From Terriglobus saanensis SP1PR4 (GTDB lineage Bacteria > Acidobacteriota > Terriglobia > Terriglobales > Acidobacteriaceae): DNA of 64,000 nt. Shown here one piece after another: positions 50,480 through 60,226 of this stretch. A program made the translations under genes and the position numbers. The stretch is taken from the NCBI RefSeq assembly GCF_000179915.2, contig NC_014963.1:1736001-1800000 (forward strand), given 5' to 3'. The notes below the pieces were generated by a model. The model did not search any database and was not told the DNA's origin. It saw only the letters and a list, made by a program, of their open reading frames with translations. Each line of letters opens with the position of its first letter. Within the stretch, counting starts at the first letter, position 1.

Positions 50480-52936
50480 ATGAAGCGTCGCGTGATTGAA
50501 CAGTATGAGCTTGTCCGCAAGCTGGGCGCGGGCGGCAGCGGCGTGGTCTATCTGGCAAACGATACGACGCTGCAGCGTCCTGTGGTGATGAAGCTGCTCA
50601 AGCGCGGTGCTCTGACACCGGAGCAGATGCGCTCTACCGTTCTGCGCGAGGCGCGGCTGGCCTCCGCCATCGAACATCCCAACGTCTGCGCCATCTACGA
50701 CGTGGGCGAAGCGGAAGACGAGTTCTTCATCGTTATGCAATACATCCCCGGCAGGCCCCTGGATCGCATCATCGCGGAGGGCCCGCAGAGCCTTCAGCTT
50801 GTGCTTTCAGCTGGCATCCAGGTGGCAGACGGTCTAGCGGCTGCACATTCTCTCGGGATCTTTCATCGCGATCTGAAACCTGCCAACGTCATCCTGACGG
50901 AGGGCGGTCTGGCGAAGATCCTGGACTTCGGTCTGGCGCGCCGCATCAGCATGGACGATGCGGAGTTCGATCCTGCCAAACCGAGCAAGCGTACACCGAT
51001 GGAAGGTGCGACGTACACCGCGCGGGGCGGCACCATCGCCTACATGGCGCCGGAGCAGTTTGTGACCGGGCAGAGCAGCGTGCAGAGCGATATCTTCGCC
51101 TTCGGCGTTCTGCTTTACGAACTGGTCGCTGGCCAGCATCCCTTCCATCGTCCCGACGCGCCCGAGTTCCAAAGCATCCGTGCGATTCAGTTTGCCGATC
51201 CTCCCTCGTTGCGCGAGATCGTTCCCACGATTCCCGTGGAATTGGAGAGCGTCATCCTGCGCTGCCTGGAAAAGCAGCCGTCTTCCAGGTTTGCCTCCGC
51301 TGCCGATGTACGCGAGGGCCTGAAGACGATTCTTCAATCGGCGCAGCTTGAGGCTGTTTTGATCCCGGGGGACACCATCGCCAGCATGCCTACGAAGGGT
51401 CGTGCTTCGATGGAAGCTCCCGATGAAGAGAAGCGCACCTCGGGCTTTCTTTCCATGCTTGCAGAACGCTTTCGCGAGAGCGGAGGCAATGAAGACAACA
51501 ACACCATCGTGGTGCTTCCGTTCGTCAACTTCGGACCGGCGGATGCCGCGCCGCTCTACGGCTACGCGCTTGCGGACGCCATCGCAGCCCGTTTGGCGCG
51601 GATGTCCTCTCTCGTGGTGCGTCCTTCCAGTTCGCTGATGTCCCTGGCGTCGAAGCAGCTCGATCCGCTGGCCGTCGGACGGAAGCTATTGGTGCAGTAC
51701 GTTATTGCAGGAAACTTTCTCAAGTCGGATAAGGGCTTCGACCTGAACTGGCAAATGCTCGACGTTCCCCGGCAGGCCGTTCGCGCCGGTGGAGCGATCA
51801 ACGTGGCCAGCTTCGATCTGGTCGCCGTCCAAACTGAAATCTGTAATGAGGTTTTCAGCACTTTGCAGGGCGTGGGATCGATGAAGGGCGGGGAGAACTC
51901 GGGACACGATGCTCCTCTGGCCGCGGACCTTTCGGAGGAGTATCTCGAAGCGCGCGCTGTTCTCTCATCATTCATGTCACGCACCGGCAGCCGCGACGAT
52001 CTCGACCGTGCCCGCGAACTCTTTGACAGCGTGACCCAGAACAATCCCGACTATGCCCCTGGATGGAGCGGCCTGGGCATCACGCATCTGCAATACACGC
52101 GGCACGGGATGGGCGGACAGATGCATCTACTGGAAGCCCGCCGCGCCTTTGACCGCTCGCTGGCGCTCGATGCGGGATCGGTGGAAGCCAATCTCTATCG
52201 CGTACTCATGCTGCTCTCCCGCGGTGAAAAGGAAAGCGCACGCCACGGCATTGAACACCTTCTGCAGACCGCAGGGAACGACTGGAATGTGCATCAGGTG
52301 GCAGGCATCACGCTGCGTCTGGACGGAATGTACGAAGAAGCTTTGGACCAGTTCAATACCGCGCTGCGCCTCAATCCTTCGAATGCAGCGGTGATCTACA
52401 ACCACCGCGCGCGCGTGTACCAGTACCAGAACCAGATGGAGCTGGCATCGGACGAGATCGAAAAGGGCCTCACGCTGGAGCCACGGCAACCGCTGCTCCG
52501 CATCTCGCTCGGTTACCAGTACATGCGGACGGGCGATCTGGGGCGCGCGATTGCGACGCTGGAAGAGGTGATTGCCATGGATGCCTCCATGCGCATCGTC
52601 TCTCCTACGATTGCCATGTGCTACACCATGCTCGGCGACCGCGACAAAGCTGCGACCTTTATCAACGATGAGACTCTGGCTGCGGCGGAGGCGGACAGCG
52701 AGATGGCTTATCGCCTTGCCACCTACTTTGCCGTGGAGGGAGACGAGAGCGAAGCGCTCCACTGGCTGCGGCGTGCGATCTACTTGGGGAATGAAAACTA
52801 TCCCTGGTTCTCGAAGAACCCGGCGTGGGCGAAGCTGCGGGGCCACGGGGATCTGGAGCGCATTCTGGAAGATTTGAAGAAGAGTGCGCGCAAGAACCAG
52901 AAGACGTGGAACAGGCTTCTGGCTCAGGTGAGATAA
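50480..52936 (+). CDS. Serine/threonine protein kinase with FlgO-like domain and TPRs
   Basis: An 818-residue protein. Residues 8-285 are a PknB-type kinase: glycine loop LGAGGSG (15-21), Lys38, catalytic HRDLKPAN (Asp131), DFG at Asp149 and the APE segment YMAPEQF. No membrane helix follows; instead residues 340-470 resemble the FlgO/TolB-N domain seen in adenylate cyclases and kinases (IVVLPFVNFGP, YALADAIAARLARMSSLVVRPSSS). Residues 485-815 are tandem TPR-like helices (YAPGWSGLGITHLQYTRHG, LRLNPSNAAVIYNHRARVY). It is probably a cytoplasmic signalling scaffold; substrates are unknown. Confidence 0.92.
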   Translation: MKRRVIEQYELVRKLGAGGSGVVYLANDTTLQRPVVMKLLKRGALTPEQMRSTVLREARLASAIEHPNVCAIYDVGEAEDEFFIVMQYIPGRPLDRIIAEGPQSLQLVLSAGIQVADGLAAAHSLGIFHRDLKPANVILTEGGLAKILDFGLARRISMDDAEFDPAKPSKRTPMEGATYTARGGTIAYMAPEQFVTGQSSVQSDIFAFGVLLYELVAGQHPFHRPDAPEFQSIRAIQFADPPSLREIVPTIPVELESVILRCLEKQPSSRFASAADVREGLKTILQSAQLEAVLIPGDTIASMPTKGRASMEAPDEEKRTSGFLSMLAERFRESGGNEDNNTIVVLPFVNFGPADAAPLYGYALADAIAARLARMSSLVVRPSSSLMSLASKQLDPLAVGRKLLVQYVIAGNFLKSDKGFDLNWQMLDVPRQAVRAGGAINVASFDLVAVQTEICNEVFSTLQGVGSMKGGENSGHDAPLAADLSEEYLEARAVLSSFMSRTGSRDDLDRARELFDSVTQNNPDYAPGWSGLGITHLQYTRHGMGGQMHLLEARRAFDRSLALDAGSVEANLYRVLMLLSRGEKESARHGIEHLLQTAGNDWNVHQVAGITLRLDGMYEEALDQFNTALRLNPSNAAVIYNHRARVYQYQNQMELASDEIEKGLTLEPRQPLLRISLGYQYMRTGDLGRAIATLEEVIAMDASMRIVSPTIAMCYTMLGDRDKAATFINDETLAAAEADSEMAYRLATYFAVEGDESEALHWLRRAIYLGNENYPWFSKNPAWAKLRGHGDLERILEDLKKSARKNQKTWNRLLAQVR

Positions 52937-52951
52937 AGCAGTTTCGCTTCT

Positions 52952-53016
52952 GTGCCCCATTCTTTCGCGGCTCTTTGCGAAAGGGTGGGGTCGCGCGGAG
53001 CGCACAGACCGGATCT
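52952..53016 (+). repeat. Type-A REP-like hairpin repeat (kinase/anti-sigma gap)
   Basis: A near-consensus copy: GTGCCCCATTCTTTCGCGGC, then TTTGCGAAAGGGTGGGG, then TCGCGCGGAGCGCACAGACC and GGATCT. It ends one base before the stop of the convergent gene at 53017. Confidence 0.78.
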
Positions 53017-53355
53017 TTAGGCCTTGTAGGTTCGGTGAGCTCTGAGCGCCATCCAGACCACGAGGCAGAGGAACTGGGTGCAGACGAAGAGTTCGATCCA
53101 TGCGCCCGCGGAAGAGACTCCCGCAGGAGACGGCGCGAGAAAGAAGAGCGCCACGATCAGTGCGATGGCGCCAATCCAGGAAAACGCCAGACCGAAGTAG
53201 CGCGGCCTGAACGAGGCCTGCTTTCGTGCAGGAAGCCGACTGGCGATCCGCGCGGCAAAGTCCGCCGGAATGGCGGGTTGAGGCTGAGTCTCCAGCGCCT
53301 GAACGATGAGCGCGTCGAGCATTGCGTCGTCCTGGTTGATCTCCATCTCGCTCAT
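53017..53355 (-). CDS. Putative anti-sigma or sigma-linked membrane protein
   Basis: A 112-residue protein with an acidic N-terminal part, the segment PADFAARIASRLPARK (also common in membrane anti-sigma-like proteins) and two helices (FGLAFSWIGAIALIVALFFLA; WIELFVCTQFLCLVVWMAL). The HxxxCxxC zinc motif of ZAS anti-sigmas is absent. It overlaps the sigma factor gene by four bases, the usual position for an anti-sigma partner. Function is inferred from position only. Confidence 0.68.
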   Translation of the reverse strand: MSEMEINQDDAMLDALIVQALETQPQPAIPADFAARIASRLPARKQASFRPRYFGLAFSWIGAIALIVALFFLAPSPAGVSSAGAWIELFVCTQFLCLVVWMALRAHRTYKA

Positions 53356-53933
53356 GATGCTCTCCCTTCGCTTCCCGTTCTGGCCTGAATGGCTTCGCGG
53401 AGCTTCTTTCGTCCGCGGTGCAGATGCGTTCGTACCGTGCCGATCGGCATCTGCAGGGCATACGCGATCTGATCGTAACTTCGCTCTTCCTGATGGTAGA
53501 GAACCAGAACCGTCCGTTCAATAGCGCTCAGCTTCTGCAGTTCTTCTTCGATCGAAGCTTTCAACTGACTCTGCGCCATCTGCTGTTCGGCATTTTGTCC
53601 TGGATGTTGAAGCCGCTCTTCCCAGGCGCTCGTCTCGTCCGAGATGGAGACCAGCGGACGGTCTGTGCGTCGTCGCCGCTTCCACTCATCCTGCGCGACG
53701 TTCACGGTCACGCGATAGATGTATGTGCCAAGAAGGGAATCGCCGCGAAAAGCCGGAAGTGCGCGGTAGAGCCTAAGGAAGACCTCCTGCGCAAGATCCT
53801 CGACGTGCTCACGGCTGCCCGTAAGCCGCGTAAGGGTGCGAAAGACCATCGACTGGTGCTCGCGTACGACGTCTTCGAAGTCGATCTCCATGGGCAAGTT
53901 GAGTATGACCGCCCACTCGCGGTTAAGTTTCAT
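53352..53933 (-). CDS. ECF-type RNA polymerase sigma factor
   Basis: A 193-residue sigma-70-family protein with region 2 (VREHQSMVFRTLTRLTGSREHVEDLAQEVFLRLYRAL) and region 4 (LSAIERTVLVLYHQEERSYDQIAYALQMPIGTVRTHLHRGRKKL). Regions 1 and 3 are absent, as in ECF factors. A membrane protein gene overlaps its end. A promoter of the classical ECF form lies upstream of the divergent gene at 53998, a likely target. Confidence 0.92.
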   Translation of the reverse strand: MKLNREWAVILNLPMEIDFEDVVREHQSMVFRTLTRLTGSREHVEDLAQEVFLRLYRALPAFRGDSLLGTYIYRVTVNVAQDEWKRRRRTDRPLVSISDETSAWEERLQHPGQNAEQQMAQSQLKASIEEELQKLSAIERTVLVLYHQEERSYDQIAYALQMPIGTVRTHLHRGRKKLREAIQARTGSEGRAS

Positions 53934-53943
53934 GGATTCTGCT

Positions 53944-53971
53944 GAAACTTAAAGAGGGGGCACCTGTCTAA
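53944..53971 (+). promoter_or_regulatory. ECF sigma-type promoter
   Basis: GAAACTT (53944-53950), a 15-base spacer, and GTCTAA (53966-53971) match the sigma-E form GGAACTT-N15-GTCTAA at all but one base. It reads towards the gene at 53998 and lies in the gap from the divergent ECF gene. Confidence 0.65.
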
Positions 53972-53997
53972 CCCGGGCAGAAAGGTAGGATCTTCCA

Positions 53998-54453
53998 ATG
54001 CATGGAGTCTTCAGTCCGTTCATTATCCCCCTCGGAGGGATGGCAGTCGGGATCGTCGCCATCGTCGCCGGAATTGCCGGAAACGCTCACAATGTCAAAA
54101 TGAGGGCCGAACAGCGGATGGCCATGATCGCGCGCGGCATGAGCGTCGATGATATCGATCGTCTGCTCGGGAAGTCGGAGGACGATAACAGGCCTGTCCG
54201 GGATCCGCTACGCAGTCTGGCCAACGCAAGGAGAACGGCAATCGTTCTTATCTCGATCGGTATCGGCTTGATAGGGTTCTTTTTGTTGTTGACCTGGATT
54301 CTGGGTGTGCACAACGTGCTCGCTGGCGCGGCCGCTGGTGTCATTCCTTTCGCCATCGGCGTCGGTTTCCTGATCGACTACAACCTGCAGAAGCGCGAGT
54401 TATCGCGCTTCGGGCTGGAGACGGGAACCGATCTGCCGATGCACGAGCGGTAG
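53998..54453 (+). CDS. DUF6249-like membrane protein, probable ECF target
   Basis: A 151-residue protein with three helices: FIIPLGGMAVGIVAIVAGIAG near the N terminus, AIVLISIGIGLIGFFLLLTWIL, and VLAGAAAGVIPFAIGVGFLIDY. Between the first two is a cytoplasmic segment, KMRAEQRMAMIARGMSVDDI, matching the DUF6249 pattern (ERMAMIERG). Function unknown. The ECF-type promoter upstream suggests it is induced by the divergent sigma factor, perhaps under envelope stress. Confidence 0.78.
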   Translation: MHGVFSPFIIPLGGMAVGIVAIVAGIAGNAHNVKMRAEQRMAMIARGMSVDDIDRLLGKSEDDNRPVRDPLRSLANARRTAIVLISIGIGLIGFFLLLTWILGVHNVLAGAAAGVIPFAIGVGFLIDYNLQKRELSRFGLETGTDLPMHER

Positions 54454-54456
54454 TAG

Positions 54457-55362
54457 TTACTCTGCGCCTTCGCTCCTGGGGTGGTTGAGGAAGATGGGCG
54501 CGGACAGGCTGAAAACAATGGTCGCTTCAGGGGCGAGGTGCATCTGACGATCCTGCTTGAGCCACCAGATGGTGCTGGCTCCCGCGCCGATCCCGGCTCC
54601 GATAAGTGCTCCCGGAACGCCGCCGAAGACTCCGCCTGCAGCGGCTGCGCCGCCGGTGGTCAGAGACATGGCTGCGAGGGTAGCGCCGACGTGGTCGCGG
54701 CGAACGATATTTCCTTCATTGTCGATGCGGGTTTTGCCGTACTGGTCCGTGTCGATGACGGATGCGCGGATGGGGTACTGAACGCCGTTCAGCGTGATGT
54801 GACGCGGTTCAATGTGGATCAAAGCCGCACCGGAGATGCGCTTGCCGCCGTGGACGGCCGTCACGATCGCTTCAAAAGGTGTTCCGGCAGGCAGCAGAAC
54901 GCGTCCGTTGCGTTCGACGGGGTCGGAAAGCTCGCCCAGAAGCGCAGTGCCCGTCGTGGTCTTCGTCGTATCGAGTTCCTGGTGGACGCGAACGCGCAAA
55001 ATGGTCCCTGCGGGAAGTTCGTTTTCGGCAGCGGGAACGTCGAGGACCATCAGCGAGGCGTCATCGTCTCCAGCCTGCTGTGCATTGAGCTGCGAAAGCG
55101 AAACGTGATGCGGGTCGGGAGCAACAGCCGCGGACGGACCGACGATGGTGAAGGGAGGCTCCGAAGTAGGTGCCGACGTTCTAGTGGACGGAGAGGTCCC
55201 AGGTGCGCTGCTGGCGGTCGCCGGCGCGGCAGTGTAGGTCGGCGCGGGTTGGTCGGCAACGATCGCCTCGGGAGGATTTGCAACGCCGCTGGCCTGGGCC
55301 ACGGCCTGCATCGTCGCGAAGGTAAAGGCTGCGGAAAAGGGCAGGGCTGATGAACGCTTCAT
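54457..55362 (-). CDS. Exported protein with Pro/Ala/Thr-rich linker and glycine-zipper region
   Basis: A 301-residue protein. The signal peptide runs to about AVAQASG; residues 25-85 are Ala/Pro/Thr/Ser-rich and disordered. The core starts at LPAGTILRVRVHQELDTTKTT and has VLLPAGTPFEAIVTAV and PRHITLNGVQYPI, a pattern like domains that control surface or conjugation proteins (TrbI/VirB10-like). A Gly/Ala-rich helix GGAAAAGGVFGGVPGALIGAGIGAGAS follows. ATG 55362 with GGAGG is preferred over the frame's first ATG. Function unknown. It is divergent from enolase. Confidence 0.72.
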   Translation of the reverse strand: MKRSSALPFSAAFTFATMQAVAQASGVANPPEAIVADQPAPTYTAAPATASSAPGTSPSTRTSAPTSEPPFTIVGPSAAVAPDPHHVSLSQLNAQQAGDDDASLMVLDVPAAENELPAGTILRVRVHQELDTTKTTTGTALLGELSDPVERNGRVLLPAGTPFEAIVTAVHGGKRISGAALIHIEPRHITLNGVQYPIRASVIDTDQYGKTRIDNEGNIVRRDHVGATLAAMSLTTGGAAAAGGVFGGVPGALIGAGIGAGASTIWWLKQDRQMHLAPEATIVFSLSAPIFLNHPRSEGAE

Positions 55363-56959
<1,597 letters not shown>

Positions 56960-56972
56960 TGAGGCTCTTTCG

Positions 56973-58586
56973 ATGGCGAAGAATAGACCGCTGATTCTAA
57001 CGGTTCTCGATGGTTGGGGCATTCGTGCCGAGACGCGTGGCAATGCGATTGCCCTGGCGCGGAAGCCCAACTATGACCGCTTGCTGCGGGAGTTTCCCAA
57101 CACGACGATCCGCGCGAGCGATCATTATGTCGGCCTGCCCGATGGGCAGATGGGTAACTCCGAGGTGGGTCATCTGAACCTCGGTGCCGGAAGGATTGTG
57201 CGCATGGACATCGTGCGCATCGACGACATGGTGACCAAGGGCAGCTTCTTCGAAGACGAACTTCTGGTCGGTGCCGTAATGCGTGCCAGCGCGCGCGGTC
57301 GAAGCGTCCATCTCATGGGCCTGCTCTCCGATGGTGGAGTGCATGCCCACGTGCGGCATCTGTATGCGCTTCTGAAACTCTGCAAACAACAGGGTGTAGA
57401 GCGGGTTTACGTCCATGCGTTCCTGGATGGTCGCGATACGCTGCCGACTTCGGGCGTCGGGTTTATCGAGGAGCTGGAGCAGAAGTTCCGCGAGATCGGT
57501 GTAGGGGAGCTGGCGAGCTGTTCCGGTCGCTACTTTGCCATGGACCGCGATCTGAAATGGGAGCGCGAAAAGAAGGCCTTCGACGCGATGGTCGCTGACT
57601 CTGCGGAGGGTGGATCGTACAAGGACCCTGCGACGCGCGTACGCGAGTGCTACTCGAACGGTGTGACGGATGAGTTCGTGATCCCGTTCCTCTGTCTTGA
57701 TGAGGCGAACCAGCCAATCGGCCGCATTCGCGATGAAGATCTGTTGATCTGCTTCAACTATCGTGCCGACCGTGTGCGACAGATTACGCGTGTACTGGCA
57801 CGGAATATTGAAGGCGGTCTGACGAAGGACAACGCGCTCGACCTGCCCAAGGCCGAAGAGCTCGATCTGGAGATTCCACGGAGTCGTGTGCCAAAGAACA
57901 TCGAGTACGTCACGATGACGCGCTACGATCCGCACTTCCGGACGGCGATGGTGATTCCTCCGGAGAGCATGGACAACCTGCTGGCGAACGTGATGGCCCA
58001 GGCCAACCTGCGAAATCTGCGCGTTGCCGAAACGGAAAAGTACGCGCATGTGACGTACTTCTTCAACGGTGGCATCGAGAAGCCCTTTCCCGGAGAAGAA
58101 CGGGAGATGGTGCAGTCGCAGAAGGTGGCGACGTACGATCTGGCTCCCGAGATGAGCGCGAACGGCATTGCGGATAACGTGATCAAGGCGTTGAACGACA
58201 CTGCCTTTGACGTCATCGTGGTGAACTTCGCCAACGCCGATATGGTGGGACACTCGGGCAAGATCGACGCGACGGTGAAGGGTGTCGAAACCGTCGATGC
58301 CTGCCTGGGGCGGATTCACCAGGAGCTGCGCCGCGTGGGGGGATCGTGGCTGATCACGGCGGATCATGGCAACGCCGAGATGCTGATTGACCCCGCGACG
58401 GGAGGACCGCATACGGCGCATACGACGAACCCGGTGCCGTTCATCTGCGTGACGGATGAGGGAAACCGGATTGGCGTGCGTGAGGGCGGGTCGTTACGGG
58501 ACATCTCTCCGACGATGCTGGGGATGATGGGGATTCCATTCCCGAAGGAGATGACGGGGATGGATCTTCGAGTAAAGCTGTTTTAG
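56973..58586 (+). CDS. gpmI: 2,3-bisphosphoglycerate-independent phosphoglycerate mutase
   Basis: A 537-residue alkaline-phosphatase-superfamily enzyme interconverting 3- and 2-phosphoglycerate with manganese. VLDGWGI carries Asp13, and Ser63 in [14 protein letters not shown] is the phosphoserine site; [13 protein letters not shown] and HAFLDGRDT belong to the insertion domain, and [12 protein letters not shown] plus TADHGNAE supply metal ligands. The frame extends upstream within eno, but ATG 56973 gives the family-like start. It is co-transcribed with eno. Confidence 0.96.
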   Translation: MAKNRPLILTVLDGWGIRAETRGNAIALARKPNYDRLLREFPNTTIRASDHYVGLPDGQMGNSEVGHLNLGAGRIVRMDIVRIDDMVTKGSFFEDELLVGAVMRASARGRSVHLMGLLSDGGVHAHVRHLYALLKLCKQQGVERVYVHAFLDGRDTLPTSGVGFIEELEQKFREIGVGELASCSGRYFAMDRDLKWEREKKAFDAMVADSAEGGSYKDPATRVRECYSNGVTDEFVIPFLCLDEANQPIGRIRDEDLLICFNYRADRVRQITRVLARNIEGGLTKDNALDLPKAEELDLEIPRSRVPKNIEYVTMTRYDPHFRTAMVIPPESMDNLLANVMAQANLRNLRVAETEKYAHVTYFFNGGIEKPFPGEEREMVQSQKVATYDLAPEMSANGIADNVIKALNDTAFDVIVVNFANADMVGHSGKIDATVKGVETVDACLGRIHQELRRVGGSWLITADHGNAEMLIDPATGGPHTAHTTNPVPFICVTDEGNRIGVREGGSLRDISPTMLGMMGIPFPKEMTGMDLRVKLF

Positions 58587-58704
58587 GTGGCTATAGTTAA
58601 GGCCTGAAATTGCGAATCAAGTTTATCTTATTCATTTCATTGCACTTACTTTTCTATTAGCAGGTCCATCTGCTTCTCTTCGAGAAGGGCAAAGTGGCTG
58701 TGAC

Positions 58705-58766
58705 AGATCTGTTTGTGCGCTCCGCGCGACCCCACCCTTTCGCAAAAACCGCGAAAGAATGGGCAC
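58705..58766 (-). repeat. Type-A REP-like hairpin repeat (gpmI/VOC gap)
   Basis: The reverse strand reads GTGCCCATTCTTTCGCGG (one C lost), then TTGCGAAAGGGTGGGG, then TCGCGCGGAGCGCACAAAC and AGATCT. This is the only clear copy between genes on the same strand. Confidence 0.72.
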
Positions 58767-58815
58767 GTGGGTAGGGTTTGGTCGGTATACTGGCTCCGAT
58801 TTTTTGGGAGGCGTT

Positions 58816-59172
58816 ATGCAGTTGCCGTTTGTTCACGTGGAGTTGAACACGAAGGACCTCGAGAAGACGAAGGCCTTTTATGGGGAACTCTGCGGTTGGG
58901 AGTTCAACGATGCGACCACGGAGATGGGGCCGTACACGACGTTTCTGCAGGGAACGTTGCCGAGCGGCGGAATCACGACGATCCTCGATGCGCCCTCGCC
59001 CTGGCTGCCATATATCGGTGTGGAAGATATTCAGGCTGCGACGGACAAGGCCGCGTCCCTGGGCGCGAATGTCTTTCTGCGCGGGCACGAGGTAGCGAAC
59101 GTGGGTTGGCTTTCGCTGCTCTTCGATCCGAATGGGACGATGGTGGGGTTGTTCCAGCCGGTCAAGATGTAA
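58816..59172 (+). CDS. VOC-superfamily (glyoxalase-like) protein
   Basis: A 118-residue protein with the duplicated beta-alpha-beta-beta-beta fold: FVHVELNTKDLEKTKAFYGELCGWEF forms the first module and PYIGVEDIQAATDKAASLGANVFLRGHEV with LSLLFDPNGTMVGLFQP the second. His and Glu at metal positions are partly kept (HVELNT; no final Glu at VGLFQP), so catalysis is uncertain. GGGAGG precedes the ATG. A substrate cannot be named. Confidence 0.85.
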   Translation: MQLPFVHVELNTKDLEKTKAFYGELCGWEFNDATTEMGPYTTFLQGTLPSGGITTILDAPSPWLPYIGVEDIQAATDKAASLGANVFLRGHEVANVGWLSLLFDPNGTMVGLFQPVKM

Positions 59173-59178
59173 AGATAA

Positions 59179-59202
59179 CGAGTCAGCAGGTGAGCGAGTC
59201 AG
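59179..59202 (+). repeat. GTCAGCRR microsatellite, intergenic patch
   Basis: CGAGTCAGCAGGTGAGCGAG followed by TCAG is three degenerate copies of the 8-base unit that also occurs twice inside rhaB. It lies between the convergent VOC and recR genes. Confidence 0.6.
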
Positions 59203-59224
59203 TAATCGCTCTTACGAGCGAGGA

Positions 59225-59824
59225 CTATAAGTCGCGGCGGTTTTCTATGGCGCGGGTCAGGGTGATCTCGTCGGCGTACTCGATGTCCGAGCCTGCGGGG
59301 ACACCGGTGGCGATGCGGGAGACGCGCAGGTCGCGGCGGGTGCGGTGGATCTCCGTGGCGAGGTAGGTAGCCGTTGCTTCGCCTTCGGTGGTGGGAGAGA
59401 GGGCGAGGATGATCTCGTCGGCCTCCGCCAGGCGGTTCAGGAGATTGCCGATACGGAGGTCCTCCGGCCCTACGCCGTTGACGGGCGAAAGTGTGCCGTG
59501 GAGGACGTGGTAGACCCCGTTATAGGTGCGCGAGCGTTCCACAGCGGCGATGTTGGTAGGTTCTTCCAATACGCAGATGGTGCGGTGCGAACGGGTCGGG
59601 CTGGTGCAGAAGGTGCAGGGGTCGACGTCCGTGATGTTGTTACAGACGGAACAAAGATGCAGCGTGGCCTTCAGATTCAAAATCGCGGCGGAGAGCAGGT
59701 CGGCGTCCGTCTGCGAGGTGCGCAGGATGTGGAAGGCGAGGCGCTGCGCGGATTTGGAGCCCACGCCGGGCAGCTTGCGCAGCTCGTCGATCAGGCGGGA
59801 CATGGGGGGAGCGAAGCGTTCCAA
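59225..59824 (-). CDS. recR: Recombination protein RecR
   Basis: A 199-residue DNA-repair protein acting with RecF and RecO to load RecA at gaps. The helix-hairpin-helix segment LRKLPGVGSKSAQRLAFHIL, the four-cysteine zinc site CSVCNNITDVDPCTFC and the TOPRIM domain (ICVLEEPTNIAAVERS, ILALSPTTEGEATA) are all present. It follows ybaB on the minus strand in the common dnaX-ybaB-recR order. Confidence 0.96.
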   Translation of the reverse strand: MERFAPPMSRLIDELRKLPGVGSKSAQRLAFHILRTSQTDADLLSAAILNLKATLHLCSVCNNITDVDPCTFCTSPTRSHRTICVLEEPTNIAAVERSRTYNGVYHVLHGTLSPVNGVGPEDLRIGNLLNRLAEADEIILALSPTTEGEATATYLATEIHRTRRDLRVSRIATGVPAGSDIEYADEITLTRAIENRRDL

Positions 59825-59856
59825 GGGAGTTCCCAGTTGCTAGTTTGTAGTTTCCG

Positions 59857-60186
59857 TTAGCTGCCGAGACCGGGCAGGTTCAGGCCACCGAGGAGACCGG
59901 ACATGGAGGACTTCATGGCCTCGTCGGCCTTGCGCCCGGCTTCGTTGACGGCGGCGGTGATGAGGTCTTCGAGCATCTCGATGTCGCCCGGAGCGGAGGC
60001 AGTGAGCGCGGCGGGATCGATTTTGAGGCGAAGGAGCTCTTTGCGGCCGTTCATCCGTGCGGTGACCATGCCGCCGCCGGTGGAGGCTTCGACGACGGTG
60101 GCCGAGAGCTTGTGCTCCATCTCGTCCTGCATCTGCTTGGCCTGGCCCATCATGTCTTTCATCTTGGAGAGATCGGATAAGTTCAT
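59857..60186 (-). CDS. ybaB: YbaB/EbfC nucleoid-associated protein
   Basis: A 109-residue protein with the family pattern MKDMMGQAKQMQDEME, EASTGGGMVTARMNGRKELLRLKIDP and DLITAAVNEAGRKADEAM. YbaB proteins are small dimeric DNA-binding proteins. It lies between dnaX and recR, its usual place. An AT-rich tandem repeat separates it from dnaX. Confidence 0.95.
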   Translation of the reverse strand: MNLSDLSKMKDMMGQAKQMQDEMEHKLSATVVEASTGGGMVTARMNGRKELLRLKIDPAALTASAPGDIEMLEDLITAAVNEAGRKADEAMKSSMSGLLGGLNLPGLGS

Positions 60187-60190
60187 AAGA

Positions 60191-60226
60191 GTTTTTAGTT
60201 TCTAGTTGTTCGTTTTTAGTTGTTCG
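60191..60226. repeat. T-rich tandem repeat between dnaX and ybaB
   Basis: GTTTTTAGTTTCTAGTTGTT then CGTTTTTAGTTGTTCG: degenerate repeats of a TTTAGTTGTTCG-like unit with low GC against a GC-rich background. A related stretch (GCTAGTTTGTAGTTTCCG) occurs in the next gap at about 59838-59855. Confidence 0.55.

Noticed and set aside
56997-58421. 474-codon antisense frame opposite gpmI
   Set aside because: Long only because of codon bias on the sense strand; no family resemblance.
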